Shown here in pieces: positions 46,119-55,273 of a stretch of DNA of 64,000 nt. Numbering within the stretch: the stretch's first letter is position 1; each line of letters begins with the position of its first letter. The stretch lies in the NCBI GenBank assembly GCA_028285005.1, contig JANQQP010000009.1, positions 1 to 64,000 of the forward strand. Reading direction: 5' to 3'. Source of the DNA: Dehalococcoidia bacterium. Its GTDB lineage: Bacteria; Chloroflexota; Dehalococcoidia; Lucifugimonadales; Lucifugimonadaceae. The notes beneath the pieces were generated by a model. The model saw only the letters and a program-made list of their open reading frames with translations, had not been told where the DNA came from and ran no database searches. Position numbers and translations under genes: made by a program.

Positions 46119-46469
46119 CTAGACAGCTCTCTCAGTCGGCGGCGCTGCTCTAATCTCTTCCGGCGGCGACAGCAGCCGGTAGCCACGCTTTCGCACCGAT
46201 GCGATGCCGGGATGCCCGGCGAGCCGCAACTTCGCCCTGAGCCTCGACACAAAGGTGTCGACAACCCTTGCTCCGGTCGACGAATCGCTCCAGACTTTCC
46301 TGAGCAGCTCTGACCTTGGCACAACCCGGTCCGCCGCTGAATCGAGCGCATCGAGCAGGTCGAATTCGGTAGCGGTCAGTTGAATACGGGTGCCGTGGAA
46401 CCGGACTTCGAAGAGGTTCTTGTCAATGGCAAGCGCCTCGGGTCGGTCTGGTTCGTTGAATTCAGTCAT
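46119..46469 (-). CDS. stand-alone OmpR/PhoB-type winged-helix DNA-binding protein
   Basis: 116 residues from ATG 46469 (AGGAC upstream). The whole conserved part is one winged helix (about 20-100): FHGTRIQLTATEFDLLDAL, VPRSELLRKVW, ARVVDTFVSRLRAKL (recognition helix) and RKRGYRLL (wing). No receiver domain is attached. Lying between amtB and glnK, it probably regulates that nitrogen locus, perhaps controlled by protein contacts or by an unlinked kinase output (inference). Confidence 0.85.
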   Translation of the reverse strand: MTEFNEPDRPEALAIDKNLFEVRFHGTRIQLTATEFDLLDALDSAADRVVPRSELLRKVWSDSSTGARVVDTFVSRLRAKLRLAGHPGIASVRKRGYRLLSPPEEIRAAPPTERAV

Positions 46470-46617
46470 CGCTAGTCCTGGTTTCTCTGGAGCGTGCTGA
46501 GAGATTTCACCGTGCTCTGTCGTCCCGGCCGGACATGTGCCGTTTAGCCGGCCCGGACGAGGTGGAGGGCTAACCACCTCGTCCGGACTCGGCAGGCAGG
46601 GACACAGGGCTAATTCA

Positions 46618-47985
46618 CTACTGTTGTTGACCTTCCTTCGAAGCGAACTCTTCGCCTGCTATTGCGCCATCTGCGCCACCTGAAGGGGCGGGCATCGGAG
46701 GCGACGAAGGCTGGTCCATTGTTGACGTCGACGCCGCTTCGCTTGGTGCGAAGTCCGGATATCCGGCTGCGGCGTGCTCACTGATGTCGAGACCGCGTAT
46801 CTGGTCCTCGTCACTCGCTCTCATACCCACCGTCATGTCGATCGCCTTGAAGACGAGGAACGAGGTCGGGAAGACGAATGCGAATGCTGCGATGACGCCG
46901 ACGAACTGAGTTCCAAGCTGGCCTGCGCCGCCACCGAAGAACAGTCCGTCAACACCGCCGTAAGCCGACTCAGCGAACAGTCCGACTGCCAGCGTTCCCC
47001 ACGCTCCGGCGAAACCGTGCGCGGCGATCGCCCCGACAGGGTCGTCGATCTTGAGCACACGCTCCAGGAGCATGATTCCGCCGACCACGATTGCGCCGCC
47101 GATGAAACCCATGATGATCGCCGAGAACGGGCTGACGTTTGCGGTGCCCGCCGTAATTGCGACCAGTCCGCCGATCACACCGTTAAGCGAAAGCGAAGCG
47201 TCGTAGTTCCTCCACAGGATGTAACCGGTCAGCATTGCTCCGACTGCACCCGCTGCTGCTGCGAGGTTCGTCGTCACGGCGATGATCGCTATCGAGACGT
47301 CGTTTCCGGAAACCGTGCTTCCGGCGTTAAAACCGAACCAGCCAAACCAGAGGATGAATACACCGAGAGCAACCAGCGTCACGCTGTGGCCGGGAATGGC
47401 CCGCGGCTTGCCGTTGACGTATTTGCCGAGCCTCGGTCCAACAACGATCGCTCCGGCCAAAGCCGCCCATGCGCCAACACTGTGCACAACCGTCGAGCCT
47501 GCGAAGTCGATGAATCCGTCACCAACGTCGTTCAGCCAGCCACCGCCCCAGACCCATGAGCCGAAGATCGGGTATATGAACCCGGTGACGGCGATGGTGT
47601 AGAGCAGGTAAGCGCCGAACTTGGTGCGCTCAGATACAGCTCCCGAGATGATGGTCGCGGCTGTTGCAGCGAACACCGTCTGGAAGATGAAGAATGAGAA
47701 ATCAAAGAAACCCTGGTCTGTGTCAGGGCTGATCTCACTCAAGAAAAAATTGTCGGTGCCAATCCATCCTGACTCGTTCGCACCGAACATGAATCCGAAA
47801 CCTATCGCCCAGAACACCAGCGATCCGACGGACATGTCCATCAGGTTCTTCATGACGATGTTCGCTGCGTTCTTGGCCCGTGTCGCACCGGCCTCCAACA
47901 TCGCGAACCCGGCCTGCATGAAGAAGACCAGGACAGTGGCCATCAAGACCCAGACTATGTCCAGGCTTATCGGGTTAAATTCCAT
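46618..47985 (-). CDS. amtB: ammonium transporter
   Basis: 455 residues with about eleven helices. Family features: MQAGFAMLEAGATRAKNAANI (about 20-45), the DFAGSTVVHSVGAWAAL pore segment and GGALVVG/HGFAGAWGTLAVGL near the second conserved His. The C-terminal cytoplasmic tail (about 400-455) is Ser/Pro-rich and could contact PII. It conducts ammonium and is the first gene of the amtB-regulator-glnK unit. A long inverted repeat lies upstream. Confidence 0.96.
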   Translation of the reverse strand: MEFNPISLDIVWVLMATVLVFFMQAGFAMLEAGATRAKNAANIVMKNLMDMSVGSLVFWAIGFGFMFGANESGWIGTDNFFLSEISPDTDQGFFDFSFFIFQTVFAATAATIISGAVSERTKFGAYLLYTIAVTGFIYPIFGSWVWGGGWLNDVGDGFIDFAGSTVVHSVGAWAALAGAIVVGPRLGKYVNGKPRAIPGHSVTLVALGVFILWFGWFGFNAGSTVSGNDVSIAIIAVTTNLAAAAGAVGAMLTGYILWRNYDASLSLNGVIGGLVAITAGTANVSPFSAIIMGFIGGAIVVGGIMLLERVLKIDDPVGAIAAHGFAGAWGTLAVGLFAESAYGGVDGLFFGGGAGQLGTQFVGVIAAFAFVFPTSFLVFKAIDMTVGMRASDEDQIRGLDISEHAAAGYPDFAPSEAASTSTMDQPSSPPMPAPSGGADGAIAGEEFASKEGQQQ

Positions 47986-48074
47986 GCCTGCTGATTCTCC
48001 TTAGTTGCTTCACCAGCCCCGATCACCTGTACCGGCTCGAATCATGGAGTCCGGACGGGGCGTACCAGGAGAGA

Positions 48075-48111
48075 AGCTATGCAAGGCGTGTTTCGTCAGG
48101 GTTGCATAGCT
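48075..48111 (-). promoter_or_regulatory. inverted repeat upstream of amtB
   Basis: AGCTATGCAA (48075-48084) and TTGCATAGCT (48102-48111) form a perfect 10-bp inverted repeat with a 17-base spacer, about 90 bases upstream of the amtB start. It could be an operator for a dimeric regulator, perhaps the adjacent winged-helix protein, or a hairpin in the leader. No T-run follows on the minus strand. Confidence 0.45.
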
Positions 48112-48198
48112 ATTACAGGCACATATCCGAAGTGTTTCAGTTATGTGTCGACAGGCCAGTCTGATTGACTGAGGCGGTGGCCGGAATTTGCCGGCTTT

Positions 48199-51100
48199 TT
48201 ACTCAATCCACGGCTGTGGTGCAGTGAGACCAATGTTCGAGATGGTGAGCGAGGCGTCTGTGCCGTTCGTCACGCCATCGCCGTTCAGGTCGGTGATTTC
48301 GCTAGAACCTGCCGTTCGATCGCCAGGACTGTGGACAAACCCGAACGCACCTGCGACAAACGCCGCGTCGGTGCTGTCGATCAGCCCGTCACTGTTTGCG
48401 TCCCCGGCAGGCAGTTCGTTTGGTCCCACAGGCGTCGGAGTCCCCGGTTCATCACCCAGCAAAACGTCGATGGACGCATCAAGGAATCCGGGCATGCTGG
48501 CGGAGAGCGTATAGCTTCCAGGAGCCATGCCGCCGATCAAGAACGAAGGATCGGCGCCCGGAGTCAGCGAAGCTTCTGCGGTGGTTAAGCCGTTAGACAG
48601 GACGACACGAATCGTGTCCAGACCAAAGTCCGTACCCGAACCGACTCCTTGCAGCGTGACCGAAGAGATGACCGACTCGATGCCCGTGACGGCGATCGTC
48701 ACGACTGCCGGAGCGCTGCTGAAAGTTCCATCATCTGCCACATAGGTGAATGTGTCGTCGCCTACGAATCCGTCAACAGGGGAGTAGGTGAAAGAACCAT
48801 CTGACTCCAACGTCACTGTACCGTTTGCCGGAGCTGCTACCAGCTTCGCGGTTAGGCCTGAGACGTCCTGGTCCAGGTCATTCGCCAAAACGCCCGGAGC
48901 ATCGACGCTCAGCAACTCGCCCGTATCCACCGTGTACGCATCATCGACGGCCACTGGCGGCTCGGTTAACAGCAAGTCCGCCGCAGCCACGGCGTCGACC
49001 AGGCCAAAGCCGCTTTGCAGGTCGGGGCCAGGGTCGCCAACCTCAACCGCAGACTGCGTCAACACAGTCCTGACCACTTCGTTGCCAAGCTGCCCGTTCG
49101 AATGCAGGTCATGTCTCAGTTCAAGCAGCAGCGCGACTACACCGGCCGCGTGCGCGGCAGCTGCTGAGGAGCCATCGAACGCGCCCAATGTGGTGTCGAC
49201 ACCTGATGGCGCCACCAGGTCAGGCTTTTGCCTCACCAGCGGAACAGACAACGCATTGCCAGAGCCATCGAACAGTATTTCCGCGCCACCGCTCGGAGCA
49301 TCACGTTCCACTCTTGGCACTCCGCCAAACGCCGAAGTGTTGGCGAAATTGACCGGCCCCACGGTGATTGCACCGGCGGCGTTGCGATGTCCGATGATCG
49401 TGCTTGAATCCGTCGAAAACTCGTTGATTGAGGCTCCGTTCATCGCCACCAGCTTCACTTCGCCTGGCACGGTTCCTGCTCGGTGAGAAATCGCCACTTG
49501 CACCGTGCCAGCCTCGCGGATTAACACCGCCTCTTTCGGCTGTTGATCGACGATGTTGGCCGTGTTGCCGACCTCGATCAGATCGCCTGACTCATCGAAC
49601 ACGTAGAGATCCATGTCAGAGGTCGTGCCCGGACCGCCGCCAAGCTCGGATGGGTCATTCCAGTACAGAGCCATAGAGGTAGCCGAATCCGTGAGGTTGA
49701 TCTCGATGAGCTGATCAACCCCCGGACCAGGATCGAAGTCGTGCCAATCCCCTGGGCTGGTACATGAGCTTGCAGAGCCGCACTCCACACCAACGGAGCC
49801 TCCCGGCACGAACTCCGCCTGATACGACTCCATCCCTGGAGCGCCAGCCGATGCAACGTAGATCACGCCCGAGGCCGTCACATCATCTATCGCCTGCGCA
49901 ACTATGTCGTCCTGGTAGATCAGCTCGTCGGCGAAGATCACGTCCTCGAGGATGATGTCGGCGCCCGAAGCGGCAAGCGACTCGATTGTGAAGGTCAGTT
50001 CGTCTTTGCCAGTCATCGCCGAGTGGAAAACGATGTCCGCGCCCGGTGCAACATCGTGGACAATCTGCGCCATTGCCCGTCCGCGGTCCTGCGCAAAACT
50101 GCAAAGAATCGAACTCGCGTCACTCTCGATGGCGATCGCTGCGGGAAGTTCTCCTGCGGCCAGATCGGCTGCCAGTGCAGAACTGTCACAGCCGATGCTG
50201 TCAGAGATGATGCCAATTGTGATTCCTGATCCATCGACACCGTGTCCGTTCCTGAGTAGGTCGCTGCGCTGAGCGACGTCACCCTGCGTATCGACGCTGC
50301 CAGATGCGTTGGCTACGTAATCTCCACTGGTCGAAATCAACATCAGCAGCGAGGCCGCTGTGAATCCCGCAGCCAGCGATGAAATGCCAGGCCTCGGACC
50401 TGCACGCATGTGACGCGCCGCATAACCACCAAGGCCAGCGACAACAACGAGCCCGACAGCACTGAGCGCGATCACGACTACGACAGTGGAGCCATCGTCT
50501 CTCGCCGGGTCGACGAAGCCGACGTCGTCAGGCGTGTCCGTCACGACAGCATCATCAGCGGCGAGTGTCGGTGTGCCTACCGGCATTCGAGTTGGTGGGG
50601 CCATCGGCCCTGCGGTTGACGATTCGGTCTGTGCCGCGGGCATGACACGCTCTGATTGTGATTCCGGCTCGCTGGCTTCCACGGGCCGCGGCGCATCAGG
50701 GTTCGGATCTCCGGAGGCGGCAACCGTCGCGCTCTCAACTTCCAGCACAAGGAACGTCGAGAGACCACCTGCCTCACCATCGAAAAGGGCAGAACACCTG
50801 ACAGACCCGGAATCGTCACGTTCACAGCGGGCTCGCCGCACGTAAACAGCGCCGTCGTCACCCTGCTTGACCGCCATTAGCGATCGGCTGCTCAGTCTGC
50901 CCTCGTTGGCCGTAAACCAGAAAACAGTGTCACCGGTCAGGGACAGCGCGGCCGTATGTTCGATCGCCCATGCTTCACCAACGATCTCCGTGCCAGGACT
51001 GTCCGGAGGTATCGCCCAGCCTTCATCCAGCAGCGCTTCAACGAGTTCCTGACTGCCGATCAACTGCAGCACGCCGGCCTCGTCCAGCTGAGAGACCGTC

Positions 51101-52881
51101 AGATCGGGGATTTCGTCGAGCCAGCTGACGGGAGTCTCGATTACGAAAGAGCCGTTAGGCTGCTCGCCCGTTGACTGCGGAGCGCTAATGCGCAGGATCA
51201 TGTTGTGAAGCTCAGCGTTGATGCCTTCCGCATCGGCTGAGAGATTGACGCTGCCGTGTATCTCAACACCGTCGTCCAGGCTGAACACGGCAGTTGAGGG
51301 CCGTCCGCCTGCTGACTCCACAGTCAGGTTGTCGAGGCTAAATCCGTCGAATTCGTTCTCCGCAGGCTGTTGCGCCTCTTCACTATCGATCTCAACCGGC
51401 AGGACCAGCTTCAATGCCTCGCCTTCTGGAACCGGGCGAGCGACGGAACCGATCAACACGACGGTAGCTCCGGTGGCTTTCTTGATCTGATCTGAAGCCT
51501 CGACCAACGCCGGATTGGTCTCCTGACGCTCTGCCACTGCAGGTTCTGCTGGCGTCTCAGGCTCAACAGGGCTCTCGAGAGTTGGCGGTACGATCACCGT
51601 GACCTCAGCCGGCTCACTGGTCCCGCCCCGGCTCCTCGCCGTGACTGAAAAGATGTACTCGCCGGGAGCGAGGCCGCTAAACAGCGCTGAGAGTCCGTCA
51701 ACCTCTTGCATGCTCTGGTTCGCAGGACCGGAGGCAGTGACCACGTTGTAGTAATCGATCTCGGCGCCGTTCGAGTCTGCCGGCTCCAACCACTCCAGCG
51801 TTACGGCTCCCCCGTCCGCGACGACCGTTGCAGACAGGTCCAGCGGCACGGTCGGCGGACCCGCAGGCACGACGGGCTCGGACAGATCTGTAAACGGTCC
51901 GCCGCCAATCGCGTTCCTCGCCTGGACCCTGAAGCTGTACTCCTTGCCGTTCTCCAGCCCGGAAATCACCACGGGCCTCGGCGGCACATTGAACAGCCGG
52001 TTGATCTGGCCATCCGCTGACCTGACGAGGTATTCGTTGACCGGCGTTCCGCCGTTGCTCAACGGTGGACTCCACGAAAGCTCAACCTGTCCGTCGCCCG
52101 GCACGACTGTTAAGGCGGTCGGGATACCCGGGACCGATACCGATGGTGTAGGAGTCGGAGCAGGCGGCGAGAAAGCCGCTCCACCACCTCCGCCACTCGA
52201 CGGCGGTGGAGAAGTCGTGGTGGCCGTAGGGGTGACAGTTGGTGGAGGAGTAGGCGTCGGTGGCACGAACGGCTCCTGCACCAGCAGCGCACCCTCGAGC
52301 GTCAGAATCGTCCCGACGCCGGCAGAAAAGAGCTGTGTGCCGAACGCGCCTTCTTCAAGTAGCTCCAGTACCGTGTCACCGGCTCCCACGCGCGTAAGCT
52401 CCACTTGCATCACGACCCCGGACGCTTCGGCCATCCCACCTTCAATACCGCACATGAACGCGACCTGCCCAGTTCCGACCACAACTGGCCCCGTTGCACC
52501 GAACCCGCCATCGAACAGACCTGAGCATGTAGCGCCAGTGACCTCGACAACTCCGGGGTCGTGACCGATCAGCACTTGCAGCACGTCGTGTGTTCCGATC
52601 AGCAGTCCCGTGGCGGCAAGATCGACGAGCTGCGATTCGCCCTCTTCGAGTTCCAGGGTGTCGATGAACGCGGTCGGACCGCCTGAAACGTCGCTAAAGC
52701 CAAGTGACGGACTTCCAGCCTGAGAGTGAGGACGTGCAGCCGTATCTGCAGTGGCGGAGGACGAGATATCGAAGGCGCCTGGGTAAAGCGCGGTCAGAGC
52801 CGAAATGCTGGCGACAGATGCGGACACAGTACCGATGGAGATCAACCATCGAGCCAGCGTGTGTCGGAACACAATTCGCAT
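48199..52881 (-). CDS. large secreted protein: cohesin-like, Fn3, membrane helices, degenerate subtilase domain and dockerin
   Basis: 1560 residues. Order: signal peptide (about 8-40); cohesin-like domain (about 65-215); two fibronectin type III repeats (about 245-440); a 300-residue beta region; two hydrophobic helices (about 798-822 and 828-850); a subtilase (S8-like) domain (about 880-1290); a cadherin-like domain (VDDAYTV ... VLANDLDQD, about 1300-1395); and a C-terminal dockerin type I pair (GDANSDGLIDSTDA and DLNGDGVTNGTDA). The Ser region GSSAAAAHAAG (Ser1239) and an Asp (ISDSIG, Asp894) remain, but the His box is DRGRAMAQ and the oxyanion Asn is absent (ASAGAPG). Activity is doubtful. 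Confidence 0.75.
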   Translation of the reverse strand: MRIVFRHTLARWLISIGTVSASVASISALTALYPGAFDISSSATADTAARPHSQAGSPSLGFSDVSGGPTAFIDTLELEEGESQLVDLAATGLLIGTHDVLQVLIGHDPGVVEVTGATCSGLFDGGFGATGPVVVGTGQVAFMCGIEGGMAEASGVVMQVELTRVGAGDTVLELLEEGAFGTQLFSAGVGTILTLEGALLVQEPFVPPTPTPPPTVTPTATTTSPPPSSGGGGGAAFSPPAPTPTPSVSVPGIPTALTVVPGDGQVELSWSPPLSNGGTPVNEYLVRSADGQINRLFNVPPRPVVISGLENGKEYSFRVQARNAIGGGPFTDLSEPVVPAGPPTVPLDLSATVVADGGAVTLEWLEPADSNGAEIDYYNVVTASGPANQSMQEVDGLSALFSGLAPGEYIFSVTARSRGGTSEPAEVTVIVPPTLESPVEPETPAEPAVAERQETNPALVEASDQIKKATGATVVLIGSVARPVPEGEALKLVLPVEIDSEEAQQPAENEFDGFSLDNLTVESAGGRPSTAVFSLDDGVEIHGSVNLSADAEGINAELHNMILRISAPQSTGEQPNGSFVIETPVSWLDEIPDLTVSQLDEAGVLQLIGSQELVEALLDEGWAIPPDSPGTEIVGEAWAIEHTAALSLTGDTVFWFTANEGRLSSRSLMAVKQGDDGAVYVRRARCERDDSGSVRCSALFDGEAGGLSTFLVLEVESATVAASGDPNPDAPRPVEASEPESQSERVMPAAQTESSTAGPMAPPTRMPVGTPTLAADDAVVTDTPDDVGFVDPARDDGSTVVVVIALSAVGLVVVAGLGGYAARHMRAGPRPGISSLAAGFTAASLLMLISTSGDYVANASGSVDTQGDVAQRSDLLRNGHGVDGSGITIGIISDSIGCDSSALAADLAAGELPAAIAIESDASSILCSFAQDRGRAMAQIVHDVAPGADIVFHSAMTGKDELTFTIESLAASGADIILEDVIFADELIYQDDIVAQAIDDVTASGVIYVASAGAPGMESYQAEFVPGGSVGVECGSASSCTSPGDWHDFDPGPGVDQLIEINLTDSATSMALYWNDPSELGGGPGTTSDMDLYVFDESGDLIEVGNTANIVDQQPKEAVLIREAGTVQVAISHRAGTVPGEVKLVAMNGASINEFSTDSSTIIGHRNAAGAITVGPVNFANTSAFGGVPRVERDAPSGGAEILFDGSGNALSVPLVRQKPDLVAPSGVDTTLGAFDGSSAAAAHAAGVVALLLELRHDLHSNGQLGNEVVRTVLTQSAVEVGDPGPDLQSGFGLVDAVAAADLLLTEPPVAVDDAYTVDTGELLSVDAPGVLANDLDQDVSGLTAKLVAAPANGTVTLESDGSFTYSPVDGFVGDDTFTYVADDGTFSSAPAVVTIAVTGIESVISSVTLQGVGSGTDFGLDTIRVVLSNGLTTAEASLTPGADPSFLIGGMAPGSYTLSASMPGFLDASIDVLLGDEPGTPTPVGPNELPAGDANSDGLIDSTDAAFVAGAFGFVHSPGDRTAGSSEITDLNGDGVTNGTDASLTISNIGLTAPQPWIE

Positions 52882-53028
52882 CGGTCACCTGTCGCGTCGT
52901 TATGGACACGTGATCGGCCGCGATGCGGCGTTCGCCCGTAAGGGCTGCTCATGCAAGTAGTGGCCGAACACGGAGGCGTACCGCGCGCCTCCCAGAGCGG
53001 GCGGCAGGGTAGCAGCAAATGACAACGA

Positions 53029-53122
53029 GTTACAGAGGTAACAGAAAAGTAACCGTCTGTTTTGCCAGTGAATTAAGACGATCTCGAAGAGATCAGTACA
53101 AAAGTGACAGTAACGTTACTGT
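53029..53122. promoter_or_regulatory. cluster of GTTAC/GTAAC half-sites and palindromes
   Basis: Five GTTAC or GTAAC pentamers lie in 94 bases: GTTAC agag GTAAC (53029-53042), GTAAC (53049-53053) and the perfect palindrome ACAGTAACGTTACTGT (53107-53122). A second hairpin GATCTC/GAGATC is at 53080-53094. The cluster lies upstream of the large surface-protein gene and just downstream of the che operon. It may be an operator array for the former or a terminator for the latter (a CACTTTTGT stretch follows the palindrome on the minus strand). Confidence 0.35.
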
Positions 53123-53135
53123 TAGAGCGCGGTGC

Positions 53136-53993
53136 TTAAGCGGATTCCTTACGTCCGAACCAGCCTTCTTTGCCGCACTTGCCGCAGCGAGCTCGTGCCT
53201 GGGCGGCTCCATGGTTGCCACATGAAGCGCAGGTGAACTTCTCGTACAGGTTGAACAGAGGCGAGTTCTTGGCGCCCTTTTCGAGCTCCTTTAGCCGGTC
53301 AACCAGGGGCTTGATATCTTCTATGCTGAGGCCTCCGCCCGTGTTGCCACCGCCGGCCGATTTGAGCTTTGCTAACTCTGCCTCGAGCTGACCGATCTTC
53401 GCAATCGCGGCCTCGAGGGCATCGACTCGCCCGGAGATCAGACCAACATCTCCCTGAACCGGAGCCACAGCAGCCTCGGCCGCCTCTCCAGCGATCATCA
53501 TCACCTGTTCTTCGTTCACGCCTCCGCCTTCTTCTGGAGTCGGAGCAGCCGCCTCTGTTGGAGCTGCCGCTGGTGTCGCCTCGGCAGCCAGCGCTGCTGC
53601 GGGCTCCGCATGCACGACCCCTGGAGGAGGAGTCACTCCCGGCGGAGGCGGTGCGTCTATGGTTACCGGTGCTGGTGCAGCCGGAGCGGGTGGTGCGGCC
53701 TCGGGAGCCGGTGCCGGTGCAGCAGCAGGTGCTGCCGCAGCAGGTGCCGGTTCCGCAGGCGCTGCCTCTGCAACAGGGGCGGGCGCTGCTTCTTCGGCAG
53801 GTGCAGGAGGAGCCGCCTCTTCAGCGGGTGCAGCAACGGCCTCTTCCGAGGGCGGCTCTGCCACCGCAACAGCAGCCTCTGCACCCGGCTCTTCGGCAGC
53901 CGCGTCCCCAGATTCGTCAGAATCATCGGACACCTGTGAGTTCAGGAGCGCATCGATAGCGTCCTGTGACAGCACTGAGCCGCTTTCGTCCAT
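53136..53993 (-). CDS. FliM-N-motif protein with a C-terminal zinc ribbon
   Basis: 285 residues, last gene of the che operon. The N-terminus MDESGSVLSQDAIDALLNSQ matches the CheY-binding motif of FliM and FliN/FliY (ILSQAEIDALL type). A long Ala/Pro/Glu-rich linker (about 25-165) follows, then a helical segment (about 170-235) and a zinc ribbon with Cys255, Cys258, Cys270 and Cys273. No FliM or SpoA/C-ring domain is present. The architecture suggests that CheY-P binds its N-terminus and the signal passes to whatever the zinc ribbon contacts (inference). Confidence 0.7.
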   Translation of the reverse strand: MDESGSVLSQDAIDALLNSQVSDDSDESGDAAAEEPGAEAAVAVAEPPSEEAVAAPAEEAAPPAPAEEAAPAPVAEAAPAEPAPAAAAPAAAPAPAPEAAPPAPAAPAPVTIDAPPPPGVTPPPGVVHAEPAAALAAEATPAAAPTEAAAPTPEEGGGVNEEQVMMIAGEAAEAAVAPVQGDVGLISGRVDALEAAIAKIGQLEAELAKLKSAGGGNTGGGLSIEDIKPLVDRLKELEKGAKNSPLFNLYEKFTCASCGNHGAAQARARCGKCGKEGWFGRKESA

Positions 53994-54147
53994 AGAGGTC
54001 CCGCGTTCAAATTCGAGAAGGCAGCAGCCTCCTCAGATGAGTTCAGTGATCCAATTCTGCATTTAAGCCCGGCGAGGCGGCCCGGTGTCAGCCCCTAAAG
54101 GGTTGGATGTGTGCCGCCTGATGAACTTACCGGCCGTTTGGCCTCAG

Positions 54148-55233
54148 TTAGGCCGCTTCGAGTTCCACAACTACCCGCTGACGGTTGCGAGGGTCGGAGA
54201 GATTCAGTTCGATCATCTCGTCCGGCTTTACGTCGAAGCCGTCTTTGTCTTTCAACACCCTGATCTGCGGACGGCCTATCTGTCCGGGATTTGGCTCAGT
54301 GACAACACCGTGCTCACCTGTGGTCAGGCCCACAATCACGCCACTGGGGTAGACCGGCACTTTGCGCGCGAGGTGGGCCACAACATCCTGGTCGAACAGC
54401 TCTCCACCAAACGCCATCATGTACTCAAGCGCGTCGTGCCGGGAACTGCGCTCGCTGCGGCTAAATGGAGAGATCAGTGAGAAGTATGTGTCTGCAACCG
54501 TTACGATCCGGCACATCTGCGAGATCTCGTCGCCCTTGATCCCTCTCGGATAACCAGAGCCATCGAGCATCTCATGGCTCTGCAACACCGCCTCGGCCAC
54601 CTTGCTGGATATCCGTTCCACCTGGTTGAGCAGGACGTAACCGTGGACAGGATGCTTCTTCAGTTCATGCTCCTGTGACGCCGACAGCGGCTCCGTCGAC
54701 TGAACGATCTCTTTCGGCAAGTTTATGTAGCCAACGTTCATCAATGCAGTGGCAACGCCCACTTCGGCCGCCTGCTCCTCGTTCATGCCGCATAGTGAAG
54801 CCAGCAGCATCGCCATGCCCGTAGCACGCGCCGGTAGCCTGAACAGGTGATCGGCCGGATTCACGCAGGGCGCCGTATTCAGCTCTGCCAGCCCGACAGG
54901 GAAGAACGACGGCGCCATCTCATGGATGGGCCTGATGATCAGTTCGAGGATGGCCGGATCAAGAACGCCAGCGCCTGCGCACTCGTTGTAGAGCGTCTGC
55001 AGTCCCTGCGTGATCTGAGCCTCGACGTACGGCTCAACAAGCGGCTCAACGGAGATATCAGCAACACGGTCATCATCCACGAAAAGCTCATCGACTCCGT
55101 ATACAGGAAGCCTGCCGATCACCTCTTCGGTGAGCTCGGCCTGCTCTTTGAGCACGACGTTGTGGAAGGCGTCAGTAAGCTGCCTGGCGAGCACCATGCC
55201 AGGCTTTGCCTCGACTGTGGACAGACGCCTCAT
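54148..55233 (-). CDS. degenerate HD-GYP domain protein
   Basis: 361 residues. The N-terminal region (about 1-120) resembles the DUF3391-type front of HD-GYP proteins. The core (about 130-290) keeps QSHEMLDGSGYPRGIKGDEI, the GYP motif, but the catalytic HD is replaced (ALMNVGYINLPKEI in place of a HDxGKxxxP pattern), so the metal ligands for c-di-GMP hydrolysis are lost. A C-terminal extension (about 295-361) follows. It probably binds rather than cleaves a nucleotide, or acts as a scaffold. It sits 40 bases after cheR in the operon. Confidence 0.8.
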   Translation of the reverse strand: MRRLSTVEAKPGMVLARQLTDAFHNVVLKEQAELTEEVIGRLPVYGVDELFVDDDRVADISVEPLVEPYVEAQITQGLQTLYNECAGAGVLDPAILELIIRPIHEMAPSFFPVGLAELNTAPCVNPADHLFRLPARATGMAMLLASLCGMNEEQAAEVGVATALMNVGYINLPKEIVQSTEPLSASQEHELKKHPVHGYVLLNQVERISSKVAEAVLQSHEMLDGSGYPRGIKGDEISQMCRIVTVADTYFSLISPFSRSERSSRHDALEYMMAFGGELFDQDVVAHLARKVPVYPSGVIVGLTTGEHGVVTEPNPGQIGRPQIRVLKDKDGFDVKPDEMIELNLSDPRNRQRVVVELEAA

Positions 55234-55273
55234 TGCTTACACCCCTCACGAGACCTGTCGTATTGACAGCAGG

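Noticed and set aside
48190-48205. GCCGG/CCGGC hairpin with T5 as a terminator
   Set aside because: The T-run follows on the plus strand, where no gene ends; the minus-strand gene (the surface protein) would need an A-side T-run, which is absent.
52110-54066. Long low-complexity frames (Leu/Arg/Ala/Gly-rich) on the opposite strand or in other frames
   Set aside because: They are shadows of the Pro/Ala-rich linker regions of the genes at 48199-52881 and 53136-53993, with no Shine-Dalgarno and no family features.
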